DNA of 64,000 nt from Pseudonocardia sp. SCN 73-27. GTDB lineage: Bacteria > Actinomycetota > Actinomycetes > Mycobacteriales > Pseudonocardiaceae. The DNA lies in NCBI GenBank assembly GCA_001725415.1, contig MEGH01000016.1, forward strand, positions 17,721 to 81,720, in the 5' to 3' direction. The notes beneath the pieces are model-generated. The model had not been told where the DNA came from. It saw only the letters and a list, made by a program, of their open reading frames with translations, and did no database searches. The translations under genes were made by a program, and so were the position numbers. Of the stretch, positions 19,341 through 28,377 are shown piece after piece. Position 1 is the stretch's first letter, and each line of letters begins with the position of its first letter.

Positions 19341-19934
19341 GTGGAGCGGGTGCTGACGGCCAAGGGGACGGCGACTCGTCGTCGGATCCTCGAGGGTGCC
19401 GCCGAACTGCTCCGCCGCAACGGCACCGCCGGCGTGAGCCTCGACCTGATCTGCAAGGACACCGGCTCGAGCAAGAGCCAGCTCTTCCACTACTTCCCGG
19501 CCGGCCGCGCCGAGCTGTTCGCGGCCATCGCCCGCTTCGAGGCCGACCGGGTCATCTCCGACCAGCAGCCGCACATCCAGGACCTGTCCACAGCGGAGTC
19601 CTGGCAGGCCTGGCGGGCCGCGGTGATCGCGCGCTACGTCGAGATCGGCCGTTACTGCCCGGTCACCGCGCTGGTCGTCGAGCTGTCCCGGACGGGCCCT
19701 GTCGCCGAGGGCATCGTCATCGACATGCAGACACGCTGGCACGCGCTGATGACGCAGGCGGTCGCCCGGCTGCAGGCCTCCGGCGGGGGCTGCCGCGACG
19801 TCGAGCCGGAGGCCGCCGCGTCGGTCGTGCTGGCCGCGGTGCAGGGCGGGGCGTCGATCTACCAGGCCACGGGCGACTTCGTGCACCTCGAGCGCGCGCT
19901 CGACGGCGTCCTGTCCTACGTCGGCGTCGCCTGA
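19341..19934 (+). CDS. TetR-family transcriptional regulator
   Basis: A 197-residue TetR regulator: N-terminal helix-turn-helix (about 8-55; RRRILEGAAELLRRNGTAG, then KDTGSSKSQLFHYFP) and a helical ligand domain with the QGGASIYQATGDFVHLERAL C-terminal region seen in many TetR members. It has its own leaderless-type promoter 94 bp after the LLM-class gene. Its target may be that flavin enzyme or itself; no palindrome in the gap is strong enough to name as operator. Confidence 0.92.
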   Translation: MERVLTAKGTATRRRILEGAAELLRRNGTAGVSLDLICKDTGSSKSQLFHYFPAGRAELFAAIARFEADRVISDQQPHIQDLSTAESWQAWRAAVIARYVEIGRYCPVTALVVELSRTGPVAEGIVIDMQTRWHALMTQAVARLQASGGGCRDVEPEAAASVVLAAVQGGASIYQATGDFVHLERALDGVLSYVGVA

Positions 19935-19955
19935 CCTCGGTCCAGGCGCGCGCTT

Positions 19956-21164
19956 CTACGCCCGGCCGCGGTGAGGCGATCCGTGCGGTCCGCCCTCGGT
20001 TGCGCCGCACGTCCACGGCGTGAACGCCTGCAGCGGACTGCCGGGCGGCGACTCGCCCCGGTAGACGAGCGGCTCCAGCCGCACCGCGGCCGCCGTCTCG
20101 TTGCGGGTGCCGAGCCACAGGTCGATGTACTGGTACGCCTGCCCGGACAGCGTGACGACGGTGCGGGCCTGCCCGCCGCACGACGTCGCCGAGATCGCCC
20201 GGCGTCCCGACGGTGGCGCACCCCAGTCGGGGTTGGTGTTGGGCGGGGCGGTCCAGGGTCCGGCGAGCGAGGTCGCCGTCGCGTAGCCGGTCGGGGCGCC
20301 CGCGCAGTAGCCGCAGTTGGGGTCGCTGTAGGTCATGATCCAGATGCCCGTCGACGGATCGCGGTAGGCGCCCGGCGCCTCGGTGTTCGTGAGTCCCGCG
20401 AGCCGGCGCGCCCCACCCCCGGCACCGGCTGTCCCGGCCGGGGTGAGCCGTTCCGACGCGAGCGTCTGGTCGGCCATCGTGCACAGCATCATCGGCGGCC
20501 GTGGCGCATCGACGACGATCGAGAAGTCGCCGTTGTCGGTGCAGTCGTACATCGACGGCTTCGTCGTCGCCCGCCCGGGCCCGCCGCACGGGCCGGTCGG
20601 GCCCGCGCACTCCATGGAGTAGTAGGCGTTGGCGCGGGACCGGTTGAAGTCGTCGGGGGCGTTGAACCACAGGATCCAGGCGCCGTCGTCGGCACCCCAG
20701 CCGCTGCGCTGCACCATCCGCGGGTTGAAGCAGCCGGCCCCCGAGTCGCCGCAGATCGTCTGCCACACCGCACCCCGGAACGGGCTCACCGAGGTGGGCG
20801 CGAACAGCCGCGTCGGCGCCGACCACGGTCCGGACAGGCTCGTCGCCTGCGAGACCCCGAACCCGCACCACGGCGATGCCACGCCCCACGCGAACCCGCA
20901 GCCGTACATCGTCCCGTAGAGCAGGTGGACGCCGTCGGCCTGCAGGATCATGCCGTCGTGCAGGTCGACCCCGGCGATGGTGGCACCGTGCTGCGTGGTC
21001 GATCCGGCAACCGGGGACGGTGTGGTGGTCGCGAGCGGAAGCGGGACCTCCGGCGCCGCCGATGCCGCCGGTGCCGTGGCCACGAGGATCCCCGCCGCCA
21101 CGAGCCCGGCCAGGACCGCCGCGACGACCCGCCCGACAACCGACGTACCCCTCCCGGCCCCCAT
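19956..21164 (-). CDS. Secreted beta-propeller protein, GH43-like
   Basis: A 402-residue exported protein: a long n-region, hydrophobic core (VVAAVLAGLVAAGILVATA) and ASA-AP cleavage site near residue 36. The mature part resembles five-bladed beta-propellers of glycoside hydrolase family 43: GVDLHDGMILQADGVHLLYG, repeated SLSGPWSAPT / SLAGPWTAPP blade motifs, and GAYRDPSTGIWIMTYSDPN. It has about a dozen cysteines, unusual for GH43 and probably disulfide-bonded outside the cell. AGGGTGG precedes the ATG at 21164. The catalytic acidic triad cannot be assigned with certainty; substrate unknown. Confidence 0.7.
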   Translation of the reverse strand: MGAGRGTSVVGRVVAAVLAGLVAAGILVATAPAASAAPEVPLPLATTTPSPVAGSTTQHGATIAGVDLHDGMILQADGVHLLYGTMYGCGFAWGVASPWCGFGVSQATSLSGPWSAPTRLFAPTSVSPFRGAVWQTICGDSGAGCFNPRMVQRSGWGADDGAWILWFNAPDDFNRSRANAYYSMECAGPTGPCGGPGRATTKPSMYDCTDNGDFSIVVDAPRPPMMLCTMADQTLASERLTPAGTAGAGGGARRLAGLTNTEAPGAYRDPSTGIWIMTYSDPNCGYCAGAPTGYATATSLAGPWTAPPNTNPDWGAPPSGRRAISATSCGGQARTVVTLSGQAYQYIDLWLGTRNETAAAVRLEPLVYRGESPPGSPLQAFTPWTCGATEGGPHGSPHRGRA

Positions 21165-21280
21165 GGGCGACCACCCTGGCAGCCCCTCGCCCCCGGGCCC
21201 GGCACCTCACCCGATCGAGGGCGACGCCCGGGACTCCGGAGAACCCGGCGCAGCGCGGTGTCATCGGCTAGGAAGAGAAC

Positions 21281-22390
21281 GTGACCGACGCCAGAGCAGC
21301 CGTCCTCACCGAGTACCGCGCCCCCTTCACCGTCGAGACGTTCCCGCGCCCCGAACCCGAACCCGGGGCGCTGGTCGTCGACATCGAGGCCGCCACCGTC
21401 TGCGGCTCCGACGTGCACGTGTGGGCCGGTGACCTCGAAGGACGCCTCCCCATCTCCCTGCCCCTCATCCTCGGCCACGAGATGGCCGGCCGCGTCACCG
21501 CCATCGGCGCGGGGGCCGAGGTCGACAGCCTCGGCAACCCCGTGCGCATCGGCGACCGGGTCGTCTGGGCGCACACCCCGTGCGGGCGCTGCCGGCAGTG
21601 CACGCTCGACAAGGAACCGACGCTGTGCCCGCAGCGCTACATCGGCTACATGTCCGACTGCAGCCGCCCGCCCCATTTCACCGGCACCTTCGCCGAGGTC
21701 GGCTACGTCGTCCCCCGCGCCGGGCGCCTCGTCGTCCCCGACGGCGTCGAGAGCACCTGGGCCGCCGCGGGCAGCTGCGCGGTCCGCACCGTCGTCCGGG
21801 CCATGGACGTCATGGGGCGCATCGACTTCTCCGACACCGTCCTCGTCCAGGGCGCGGGGCCGGTCGGTCTCTTCACGACGGCGCTGGCCTCGCTGCACCA
21901 GCCCCGCACGCTGGTCGTCGTGGGCGGGCCCGCCGACCGGCTCGCCGTCGCGCAGGAGTGGGGCGCCACCGACGTCGTGTCGGTAGAGGAGCACCCCGAC
22001 CCCGCTGCCCGGGTCGAACTGGTCCGCGACCTCACCGGCGGCGGCCCGAGCGTCGCGTTCGAGATGGCGGGCGCACCCGGCGCCGCGGCCGAGGGCGTCG
22101 ACATGATGGGGCGCAACGGCCGCTACGTCCTCATGGGCACCCTCGGCGGCGCGCGCCAGCAGGTCGACGTCGCCCGCATCGTCGGGTACGGGCTGCGGCT
22201 GCGCGGCTCGATGAGCGGCGACATCGGCGACTACGCCGTCGCCCTCGACGCGCTCGACCGCTTCTCCGACCGCTTCGACTGGAACCGCATCCTCGGCACG
22301 ACCTACGGCCTGTCCGAGCTCGACCGCGCGATGGACGCCATGCGCGCCATGACCGAGATCAAGCCCGTCCTCGACCCCCGGCTCCCGTGA
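21281..22390 (+). CDS. Zinc-dependent medium-chain dehydrogenase
   Basis: A 369-residue alcohol dehydrogenase of the MDR superfamily. Catalytic zinc ligands C41 (TVCGSDVH), H66 and E67 (GHEMAG) and structural zinc cysteines C101, C104, C107 and C116 are present; the NAD-binding turn is [10 protein letters not shown]. The GTG at 21281 follows GGAAGAG. It overlaps the next gene, a CoA-transferase, by GTGA, so the pair should act in one pathway, for example oxidising an alcohol or hydroxy acid before CoA activation (inference). Confidence 0.92.
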   Translation: MTDARAAVLTEYRAPFTVETFPRPEPEPGALVVDIEAATVCGSDVHVWAGDLEGRLPISLPLILGHEMAGRVTAIGAGAEVDSLGNPVRIGDRVVWAHTPCGRCRQCTLDKEPTLCPQRYIGYMSDCSRPPHFTGTFAEVGYVVPRAGRLVVPDGVESTWAAAGSCAVRTVVRAMDVMGRIDFSDTVLVQGAGPVGLFTTALASLHQPRTLVVVGGPADRLAVAQEWGATDVVSVEEHPDPAARVELVRDLTGGGPSVAFEMAGAPGAAAEGVDMMGRNGRYVLMGTLGGARQQVDVARIVGYGLRLRGSMSGDIGDYAVALDALDRFSDRFDWNRILGTTYGLSELDRAMDAMRAMTEIKPVLDPRLP

Positions 22391-23538
22391 CCGCTTTCGT
22401 GAACGCGCAGGGCTCCACGTACGCCGGCCTGCGGGTCGTCGACTTCACCGCCATGATCGCCGGGCCCTTCGCCGCGATGATCCTGGCCGACCAGGGCGCG
22501 GACGTCGTCAAGATCGAACGGCCCGGCGGCGACGACTCGCGTCGCCTCGCGCCGTTCGCCGACGACGGCATCTCCACGATCTTCACGACGTTCAACCGCA
22601 ACAAACGCAGCGTCGTCCTCGACCTGACCACCCCCTCCGGGCGGGAGACCGCGCTGCGGTTGTGCGACAGCGCCGACGTCGTGATGGAGAGCTACCGGCC
22701 CGGGAAGTTCGACAAGCTCGGGCTGTCGTGGGAGACGCTCTCGGCCCGCAACCCGCGGCTCGTCTACTGCTCGGTGTCGGCGTTCGGGCGCGGCCCGCTC
22801 GGCGCCGAGCTGCCCGGCTACGACCCCGTCGTCCAGGCGTTCACCGGGATCGTCGACGCCACCGGCCACCCCGGTGGGCCGTCCGCGCGGGTGCCGGCGT
22901 CGGTCGTCGACATCACGACGGGCATGTGGGCCGCGATGGGCATCATGGCCGCGCTGGCCCGCCGCTCACGGTCCGGCCGCGGTGAGCGGGTCGAGGTCGC
23001 GCTCGTCGACTCCGGGTTCGCGCTCATGTGCCACCAGATGGTCAACCTCGTCGCCACGGGCCGCCCGCCCGTCAAGACCGGCGCCGTCACGCCCATGGCC
23101 GCCCCCTACGAGACCTTCCGATCCTCCGACGGCGAGCTGATGGTGGCCGCGGGCAACGACGCCATCTTCCGACGCATGTGCGTCGCCCTCGACGTCCCCG
23201 AGGTCGCCGACGATCCGCGGTTCGGGTCCGTCGGCGAACGCGTCAGCAACCGGGAGGCACTGCACGCGCTGATGGAGGCCCGCACGTCGCTGCACACGCG
23301 GCGCGACCTGGAGAAACTGCTCGGCGACGCCAAGGTCCCGGTGTCGGCGGTCAACCGGCTCGACGAAGCGTTGGCGACGCCGGTGGCGCAGGAGCGCCGG
23401 ATGCTGGTCGACCCGGTCGACGCCCCGACCGGCGCCCCCGCCCTGCCGCGGCTGCCGTTCCTCTCCCCCGACGTCGTGCTCCGCAACCCGCCGACGCTGG
23501 GCGAGCACACCGAGGAGGTGCTGCGCGAGCTCGGTTAG
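22387..23538 (+). CDS. Family III CoA-transferase (CaiB/BaiF)
   Basis: A 383-residue family III CoA-transferase with [20 protein letters not shown] near residue 30-49 and the expected catalytic aspartate D175 ([10 protein letters not shown]). GTG 22387 overlaps the upstream dehydrogenase stop; a second in-frame GTG 12 nt later is possible. The stop overlaps the stop of the convergent gene at 23535. Acceptor acid unknown; it is distinct from the closely related pair at 34.1 and 59.2 kb. Confidence 0.9.
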   Translation: MTAFVNAQGSTYAGLRVVDFTAMIAGPFAAMILADQGADVVKIERPGGDDSRRLAPFADDGISTIFTTFNRNKRSVVLDLTTPSGRETALRLCDSADVVMESYRPGKFDKLGLSWETLSARNPRLVYCSVSAFGRGPLGAELPGYDPVVQAFTGIVDATGHPGGPSARVPASVVDITTGMWAAMGIMAALARRSRSGRGERVEVALVDSGFALMCHQMVNLVATGRPPVKTGAVTPMAAPYETFRSSDGELMVAAGNDAIFRRMCVALDVPEVADDPRFGSVGERVSNREALHALMEARTSLHTRRDLEKLLGDAKVPVSAVNRLDEALATPVAQERRMLVDPVDAPTGAPALPRLPFLSPDVVLRNPPTLGEHTEEVLRELG

Positions 23539-23885
23539 GAGGTGGCGGCGTCGAGGTACTGCAGCAGCTCGTGCGCGGCGAGCTCGATGTCCTTGTGCCG
23601 CCACTCCGCGGCCCGGTAGTGGCAGGCGATGATGCCCATCCGGTGGATGCGCCGGAAGTCGCCGAACACGAACGCGTACCGCGCCTTCGTCCCGTCGGCG
23701 GCGCCCTCGGTGAGGCCCAGGTGCCAGCAGGCGTACTCCTCCCAGGAGTGCCGGTCGAGGTAGTCGTTCTCCTGCTCGGCGCCCGGCTGCACGTCGCCCC
23801 AGCGGCTGGTCAGCACGTACTGCCGCGAGTCGATCAGCCGCCGCGCATACGCCGGCGCATCCGGGTTGACCGTGTACGACGCCAT
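23535..23885 (-). CDS. Conserved actinobacterial protein of unknown function
   Basis: A 116-residue soluble protein ([72 protein letters not shown]). I recognise the pattern as a small conserved actinobacterial hypothetical protein but know of no function. AGGAGG stands about 5 nt before the ATG at 23885. Copy 3 of the 40-bp palindrome begins right behind that ribosome site, so the hairpin would form in its 5' leader. Confidence 0.85.
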   Translation of the reverse strand: MASYTVNPDAPAYARRLIDSRQYVLTSRWGDVQPGAEQENDYLDRHSWEEYACWHLGLTEGAADGTKARYAFVFGDFRRIHRMGIIACHYRAAEWRHKDIELAAHELLQYLDAATS

Positions 23886-23896
23886 CACGTCCTCCT

Positions 23897-23936
23897 GTGA
23901 GCGGCAATGGTCGCTGTAGCGACTGTTGCCGCTCAC
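23897..23936. repeat. 40-bp palindromic repeat, copy 3 (core type AATGGTCGC)
   Basis: Arms GTGAGCGGC / GCCGCTCAC; the 18-bp stem has two G-T pairs on the plus strand around a TGTA loop. It is identical base for base to copy 5. It is the only copy lying between divergent genes, immediately next to the ribosome site of the minus-strand gene at 23885. Confidence 0.9.
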
Positions 23937-23966
23937 GACCCCGGGCAACCCTGCCCCACATCCGCA

Positions 23967-24076
23967 CGCAACCCCACTGCTGCTTCGGCGCCGATCCGCG
24001 ACCGTGAGGTTGCGCGCGGCAGCTCGCGCGCAACCTCGTTGCTGTTGTGCGGCCGGAGGACAGCAATGAGGTTGCG
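23967..24076. promoter_or_regulatory. Iterated GAGGTTGCG inverted repeats upstream of the AfsR-type gene
   Basis: A perfect 13-bp inverted repeat GAGGTTGCGCGCG / CGCGCGCAACCTC (24006-24018, 24025-24037) shares its right arm with a second one, CGCAACCTCGTTGCTGT / ACAGCAATGAGGTTGCG (24029-24045, 24060-24076; 16 of 17 bases pair). A weaker version of the same motif starts at 23967. The array ends 19 nt before the start of the AfsR-type gene. It looks like a multi-site operator; which protein binds is unknown. Confidence 0.55.
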
Positions 24077-24095
24077 GCCGGAGCCGTGGGGCAGG

Positions 24096-27038
24096 ATGCG
24101 GGAGGTGCAGTTCGGCATCCTCGGACCGCTGCAGGTCCGGACCTCCTCGGGTGAGGACGTCGCCGTCGGCGGTCCCCGCCCGCGGGCGTTGCTGACGATG
24201 CTGTTGCTGCAGGCGGGCCGGGTCGTGAGCGTGGACGCGCTGGTCGACGGTCAGTACGGCGAGGACCTCCCCGCCGACGCGGCCAACGCCGTGCAGGCGC
24301 AGGTGTCGCGGCTGCGACGGGCGTTGCCGCCGGGGACGATCGAGTTCGCCGGCGGCGGGTACCGGGTCGTCGCCGAGCCCGACGACGTCGACGCGCTGCG
24401 GTTCACCCGCCTCGCCGCCACCGGTCGACACCTGGTCAGGAACGTGCGCGCCGCCGACGCCGCCGCCGTCCTGCGGGAGGCGCTCGCGATGTGGCGCGGC
24501 CCGGCGCTGCCCGACCTCCCGCCCGGCCCCGAGACGACGCGGCTCGACGGGCTGCGCCTCGACGCCCAGGAGGATCTCGCCGAGGCCGAACTGGCGCTCC
24601 CCGGCGGCACGACCGTCGCGACCCTGGAGGCGCTCGCGGCGGAGCACCCGTTGCGGGAACACCTGCGCGGCCTGCTGATGCGCGCCCTGCACGCCGCGGG
24701 CCGCCCGGCGGAGGCACTCGAGGAGTACGAGAAGGTCCGCAGGCTGCTGCGCGCCGAGCTGGGGGCCGATCCGTCGCCCGAGCTGGCCGACGTCCACACC
24801 GCGATCCTGCGCGCCGAGCACCCCGCCCCACCCCGGCGACGGACGGCTCCGGCGCAGCTGACGTCGTTCGTGGGACGGGCGGCGGAGCTCGACCGGCTCG
24901 CCGCGCTCGACGCCACGCGGCTCGTGACGATCCTCGGCCCCGGCGGCATGGGGAAGACGCGGCTGGCCGCCGAGTACGTGGCCGGTGACGGTTGCTGGGT
25001 CGAGCTCGCCCCGCTCGGGCCGTCGGCCGACCGCGACGCTGTCGCCACCGCCGTCCTCGCCGCGCTCGGGGCCCGTGACTCGCCCACCGGCCCCACGTCA
25101 CCCCTCGACCGGCTCGTCGTCGTGCTCGGCGAGCAGCAGGACGTGCTGTTGGTGCTCGACAACTGCGAGCAGGTCGTCGGCGCGGCGGCCGCCGTCGTGC
25201 GGGACGTGCTGGCGGCGTGCCCGGGCGTGCGGGTCGTCGCGACCAGCCGCGAGCCGCTGGCGATCACCGGCGAGACCCTGCTGCCCCTCGCTCCTCTCCC
25301 CGACGCGGTGCGGTTGTTCGCCGAACGCGCCGCCGCGGTCCGACCGGGTTTCGTCGTCGAGTCCACGAATGCGGCGACGGTCGAGACGATCTGCGCGGAC
25401 CTCGACGGCCTGCCGCTGGCCATCGAGCTGGCGGCGGCGCGGCTGCGGCAGTTCGGCGTCGACACCCTGGCGCGCAGGCTCTCCGAGCACGACCGGTTCC
25501 GGGTGCTCTCCCGCGGCGACCCCACCGCCGACGCCCGGCACCGCACCCTGGAAGCCGTCGTCGCGTGGAGCTGGGACCTGCTCAGCGACGAGGAGCGGAC
25601 GCTCGCGCGCCGGTTCGCGGTCTTCGCCGGCGGGGCTCCGGCCGAGGCGGTCGAGCCGGTGTGCGGGGTGCCCGAGGACGTCCTCGACGACCTCGTCGAC
25701 CGATCGCTCGTCGAGACCGACGGCGAGCGCTACCGGATGCTGGAGACGGTCCGGCTGTTCTGCCTGGCCCGGCTCGACGAGGCCGGTGAGCACGAGGCCA
25801 CCGCCGCCGCCCACGCCCGCTACCACCTGGGGCTGGCCCGCGAGGCCGATCCGGAGCTGCGCAGAGCCGAGCAGCTGCAGTGGCTGGCCCGTCTGGAAGC
25901 CGAGGACGGGAACCTCACGGCTGCCCTCGGTTGGTCGGCCCGACACGACCGGCCGACGGCGTTCGCGCTGGTCGCGGCCCTGGCGGCGTACTGGTGGCTG
26001 TCCGGCCGGCACAGCCGACCCGGTCCGGTCGCGGCGTCACTGCTACGAGAAGGCGAACCACCCGACGGGATGGAGGAGGAGTACGCGGCCGTCGTCGCCC
26101 ATGCCGTCCCGCGGGCGGCGCCGGAGCACTGGGAACGTGGCGAGGCGATCATGCGCACCCACGGCCGCGCGCTGCGGCACCCGTTCGGCGCGGCGCTGTG
26201 GGGCATGGCGGCGGGACCGCCCGCGGACGAACCGGACCCCCGGCTGATCGGCACCGATCCGTGGAGCATCGCGCTGGACCGGCTCAGCTCCGCCCTTCTC
26301 GACCTCCTCCACGGCCGGCCCTCCGACACGAGGCTCGTCGCGGCCCGGGACGCGTTCGGTGAGCTGGGCGAACGCTGGGGAGGGGCGCAGGCGCTCGACT
26401 GGCTGGCGCTGACCGCGAGCCGCCGGGGCGAGTGGGCGCGGGCGCACGAGCTGTGGTCGGAGGCGCTGCGGCTGCAGGACGAGCTGGGCGCGCTCGACGA
26501 GTGCGCCGAGGTGCTGTGCCACCGGGCGATGGGACTGCTGCGCCGGGGTGACGTGGACGCCGCGGCGGCCGACGTCGCGCACGCCCGCGACCTCTGGACC
26601 GCCGCCGGTCGTTCCCCGCTGCCCGCGGAGGAGCACCTCGCGGAGGCGGAGATCGCGATGGCGCGCGGCGACGACACCGCCGCCCGCGCGGCACTGGCCG
26701 GCGCCGGTGAGGGTGCCGCCGCGCTGACGGCCCGCGGCCGCGTCGCCGAGGATCCCGAGGAGGCCCGGCGGTTCCACACGGAGGCGATGAAGGCGGCACC
26801 CCCGCTGGCCTCCGCGCGCGCCGACGCCCTCGAGGGCCTGGCGTCGACGGTCGCCCCCGAGCGGGCCGCGTTCCTGCTCGGCGTCGCCGTCGCGCTCCGC
26901 GGGACGACCGTCGCGGGCGACCCGCACGTCGCCCGCGTGGCGGCGAGAGCCCGCGACGCCCTCGGCCCCGACGCCTTCTCCGCCGCCTGGTCCCGCGGCG
27001 CCGCCCTCCCCCGCGCCGAGGCCCTCACCACCCTGTGA
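24096..27038 (+). CDS. AfsR/SARP-family regulator with BTAD and NB-ARC-type ATPase domains
   Basis: A 980-residue multidomain regulator. Residues 1-90: OmpR-like winged helix (VQFGILGPLQVRT, NAVQAQVSRLRRALP). About 95-240: BTAD domain (EHPLREHLRGLLMRALHAAG, RPAEALEEYEKVRRLL). From about 265: ATPase with Walker A GPGGMGKT (281-288), VLLVLDNCEQV and GLPLAIELAAARL. The C-terminal 400 residues are helical TPR-like repeats. ATG 24096 follows GTGGGGCAGG; GTG 24105 is an alternative. The stop codon overlaps the start of repeat copy 4. SARP-type regulators often control secondary metabolism, but no such genes are next to it. Confidence 0.9.
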   Translation: MREVQFGILGPLQVRTSSGEDVAVGGPRPRALLTMLLLQAGRVVSVDALVDGQYGEDLPADAANAVQAQVSRLRRALPPGTIEFAGGGYRVVAEPDDVDALRFTRLAATGRHLVRNVRAADAAAVLREALAMWRGPALPDLPPGPETTRLDGLRLDAQEDLAEAELALPGGTTVATLEALAAEHPLREHLRGLLMRALHAAGRPAEALEEYEKVRRLLRAELGADPSPELADVHTAILRAEHPAPPRRRTAPAQLTSFVGRAAELDRLAALDATRLVTILGPGGMGKTRLAAEYVAGDGCWVELAPLGPSADRDAVATAVLAALGARDSPTGPTSPLDRLVVVLGEQQDVLLVLDNCEQVVGAAAAVVRDVLAACPGVRVVATSREPLAITGETLLPLAPLPDAVRLFAERAAAVRPGFVVESTNAATVETICADLDGLPLAIELAAARLRQFGVDTLARRLSEHDRFRVLSRGDPTADARHRTLEAVVAWSWDLLSDEERTLARRFAVFAGGAPAEAVEPVCGVPEDVLDDLVDRSLVETDGERYRMLETVRLFCLARLDEAGEHEATAAAHARYHLGLAREADPELRRAEQLQWLARLEAEDGNLTAALGWSARHDRPTAFALVAALAAYWWLSGRHSRPGPVAASLLREGEPPDGMEEEYAAVVAHAVPRAAPEHWERGEAIMRTHGRALRHPFGAALWGMAAGPPADEPDPRLIGTDPWSIALDRLSSALLDLLHGRPSDTRLVAARDAFGELGERWGGAQALDWLALTASRRGEWARAHELWSEALRLQDELGALDECAEVLCHRAMGLLRRGDVDAAAADVAHARDLWTAAGRSPLPAEEHLAEAEIAMARGDDTAARAALAGAGEGAAALTARGRVAEDPEEARRFHTEAMKAAPPLASARADALEGLASTVAPERAAFLLGVAVALRGTTVAGDPHVARVAARARDALGPDAFSAAWSRGAALPRAEALTTL

Positions 27039-27074
27039 GTGCCGTTATTGGCTATGGCCAGTAACGGCACTCAC
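27035..27074. repeat. 40-bp palindromic repeat, copy 4 (core type GTTATTGG)
   Basis: Arms GTGAGTGCC / GGCACTCAC: the seventh-to-ninth bases differ from other copies but both arms changed together. The TGA stop codon of the AfsR-type gene (27036-27038) lies inside its first bases. Two G-T pairs (plus strand) near the centre keep the stem closed. Confidence 0.88.
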
Positions 27075-27183
27075 GACCCCTGACCTGCGGCTCGCCCCCT
27101 CGCTCACGGGCTTCGACCTGCGCAGACGGCGGCTGTCAGCGGACTGCCGGCCGGTTGTCAGCGACGGCCGCGACCTTCGGGGC

Positions 27184-28377
27184 ATGACGAACACCGACCT
27201 GACCGGCACCACCGTCCTGATCTCCGGCGCCAGCATCGCCGGCCCGGCCCTCGCCTGGTGGCTCACCCGCTACGGCGCGACCGTCACCGTCGTGGAGCGG
27301 GCGCCCGGGCTGCGGACCGGCGGGCAGGCCGTCGACTTCAAAGGTGCGGTCCACCGCGCGGTCCTCGACCGGATGGGGCTCTGGGACGAGATCGAGCGCC
27401 GCTCCACGGGCGGCCACGACCAGACCGTCATCGACGCCGACGGCCGCCCGATCACGGTCATCCCCGGCGACTTCACCGGCGGCGACGTCGAGATCCGGCG
27501 CGGCGACCTGGCCGCGATCCTCTACGAGCGGACCGTCGAGGACTGCGCGTACCTCTTCGGCGACACCGTCACCTCGCTCACCGAGACCGCCGGCGGCGTG
27601 CACGTCACCTTCCGCGACGCCGCGCCGCGCACGTTCGACCTCGTCGTCGGCGCCGACGGCATCCACTCCGCGGTCCGCCGCGTCACGTTCGGCCCCGAGG
27701 CCGACTACGTCCGCCACCTGGGGTTCCACTACGCCCTGGCCGACGTGGGCGAGATCGAGGGCACCGCGGGCGCCGTCATGTACAACGAGCGCGGCCGGAT
27801 GTGCGCGGTCGGCGGCCCGAAGGCGCCCGCGTTCTTCGTCTTCGCGACGACGGACACCGCGGCACAGCTCGACGCCGTGCGCGACGACGCCCCCGCGCAG
27901 CAGCGGATGCTCGCCGACGCGTACCAGGGCGCCGGCTGGCGGGTCGGTGACGTCGTCGAGAAGCTGCCGGGGTCGGCGGGCTTCTACCTCGACTCGATCA
28001 GCCAGGTCCGGATCGACCGCTGGTCGTCGGGGCGGATCGTGCTGCTCGGCGACTCGGCGTGGGGCAACACGTTGGGCGGCTTCGGGACGGGCCTCGCGGT
28101 CGTCGGCGCGTACGTGCTCGCCGGCGAGCTGTCCGCCGCCCGAGGTGACCACGAGGTGGCGTTCGCGGAGTACGAAGAGGTCATGCGCCGCTACGCGAAG
28201 ATCGCGAAGAAGGGCAACGCCGGCCCGTTCCTCGCGCCGCGGACCCGCCACGGGATGTGGGTGCGCAACGCCCTGTTCCGGTTCCGGCCCATGCTCTGGC
28301 TCATGATGCGGATGACCGACGACTTCGCCACCGACGTCGACCTGCGCGACTACCCGGCGCCGCGGACCGCCGCGTGA
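27184..28377 (+). CDS. FAD-dependent monooxygenase (PHBH/TetX-like)
   Basis: A 397-residue class A flavoprotein hydroxylase. The FAD dinucleotide fold is near the N-terminus (VLISGASIAGPALAWWL, the glycine motif here with Ser/Ala substitutions), the DG motif is VGADGIHSAVRR, and the GD motif is VLLGDSAWGNTLGGFGTGLA. It uses NAD(P)H and O2 to hydroxylate a small molecule. No clear ribosome site precedes the ATG at 27184. It overlaps the methyltransferase gene by GTGA, which suggests a two-step hydroxylation/methylation of one substrate, or drug modification; substrate unknown. Confidence 0.92.
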   Translation: MTNTDLTGTTVLISGASIAGPALAWWLTRYGATVTVVERAPGLRTGGQAVDFKGAVHRAVLDRMGLWDEIERRSTGGHDQTVIDADGRPITVIPGDFTGGDVEIRRGDLAAILYERTVEDCAYLFGDTVTSLTETAGGVHVTFRDAAPRTFDLVVGADGIHSAVRRVTFGPEADYVRHLGFHYALADVGEIEGTAGAVMYNERGRMCAVGGPKAPAFFVFATTDTAAQLDAVRDDAPAQQRMLADAYQGAGWRVGDVVEKLPGSAGFYLDSISQVRIDRWSSGRIVLLGDSAWGNTLGGFGTGLAVVGAYVLAGELSAARGDHEVAFAEYEEVMRRYAKIAKKGNAGPFLAPRTRHGMWVRNALFRFRPMLWLMMRMTDDFATDVDLRDYPAPRTAA

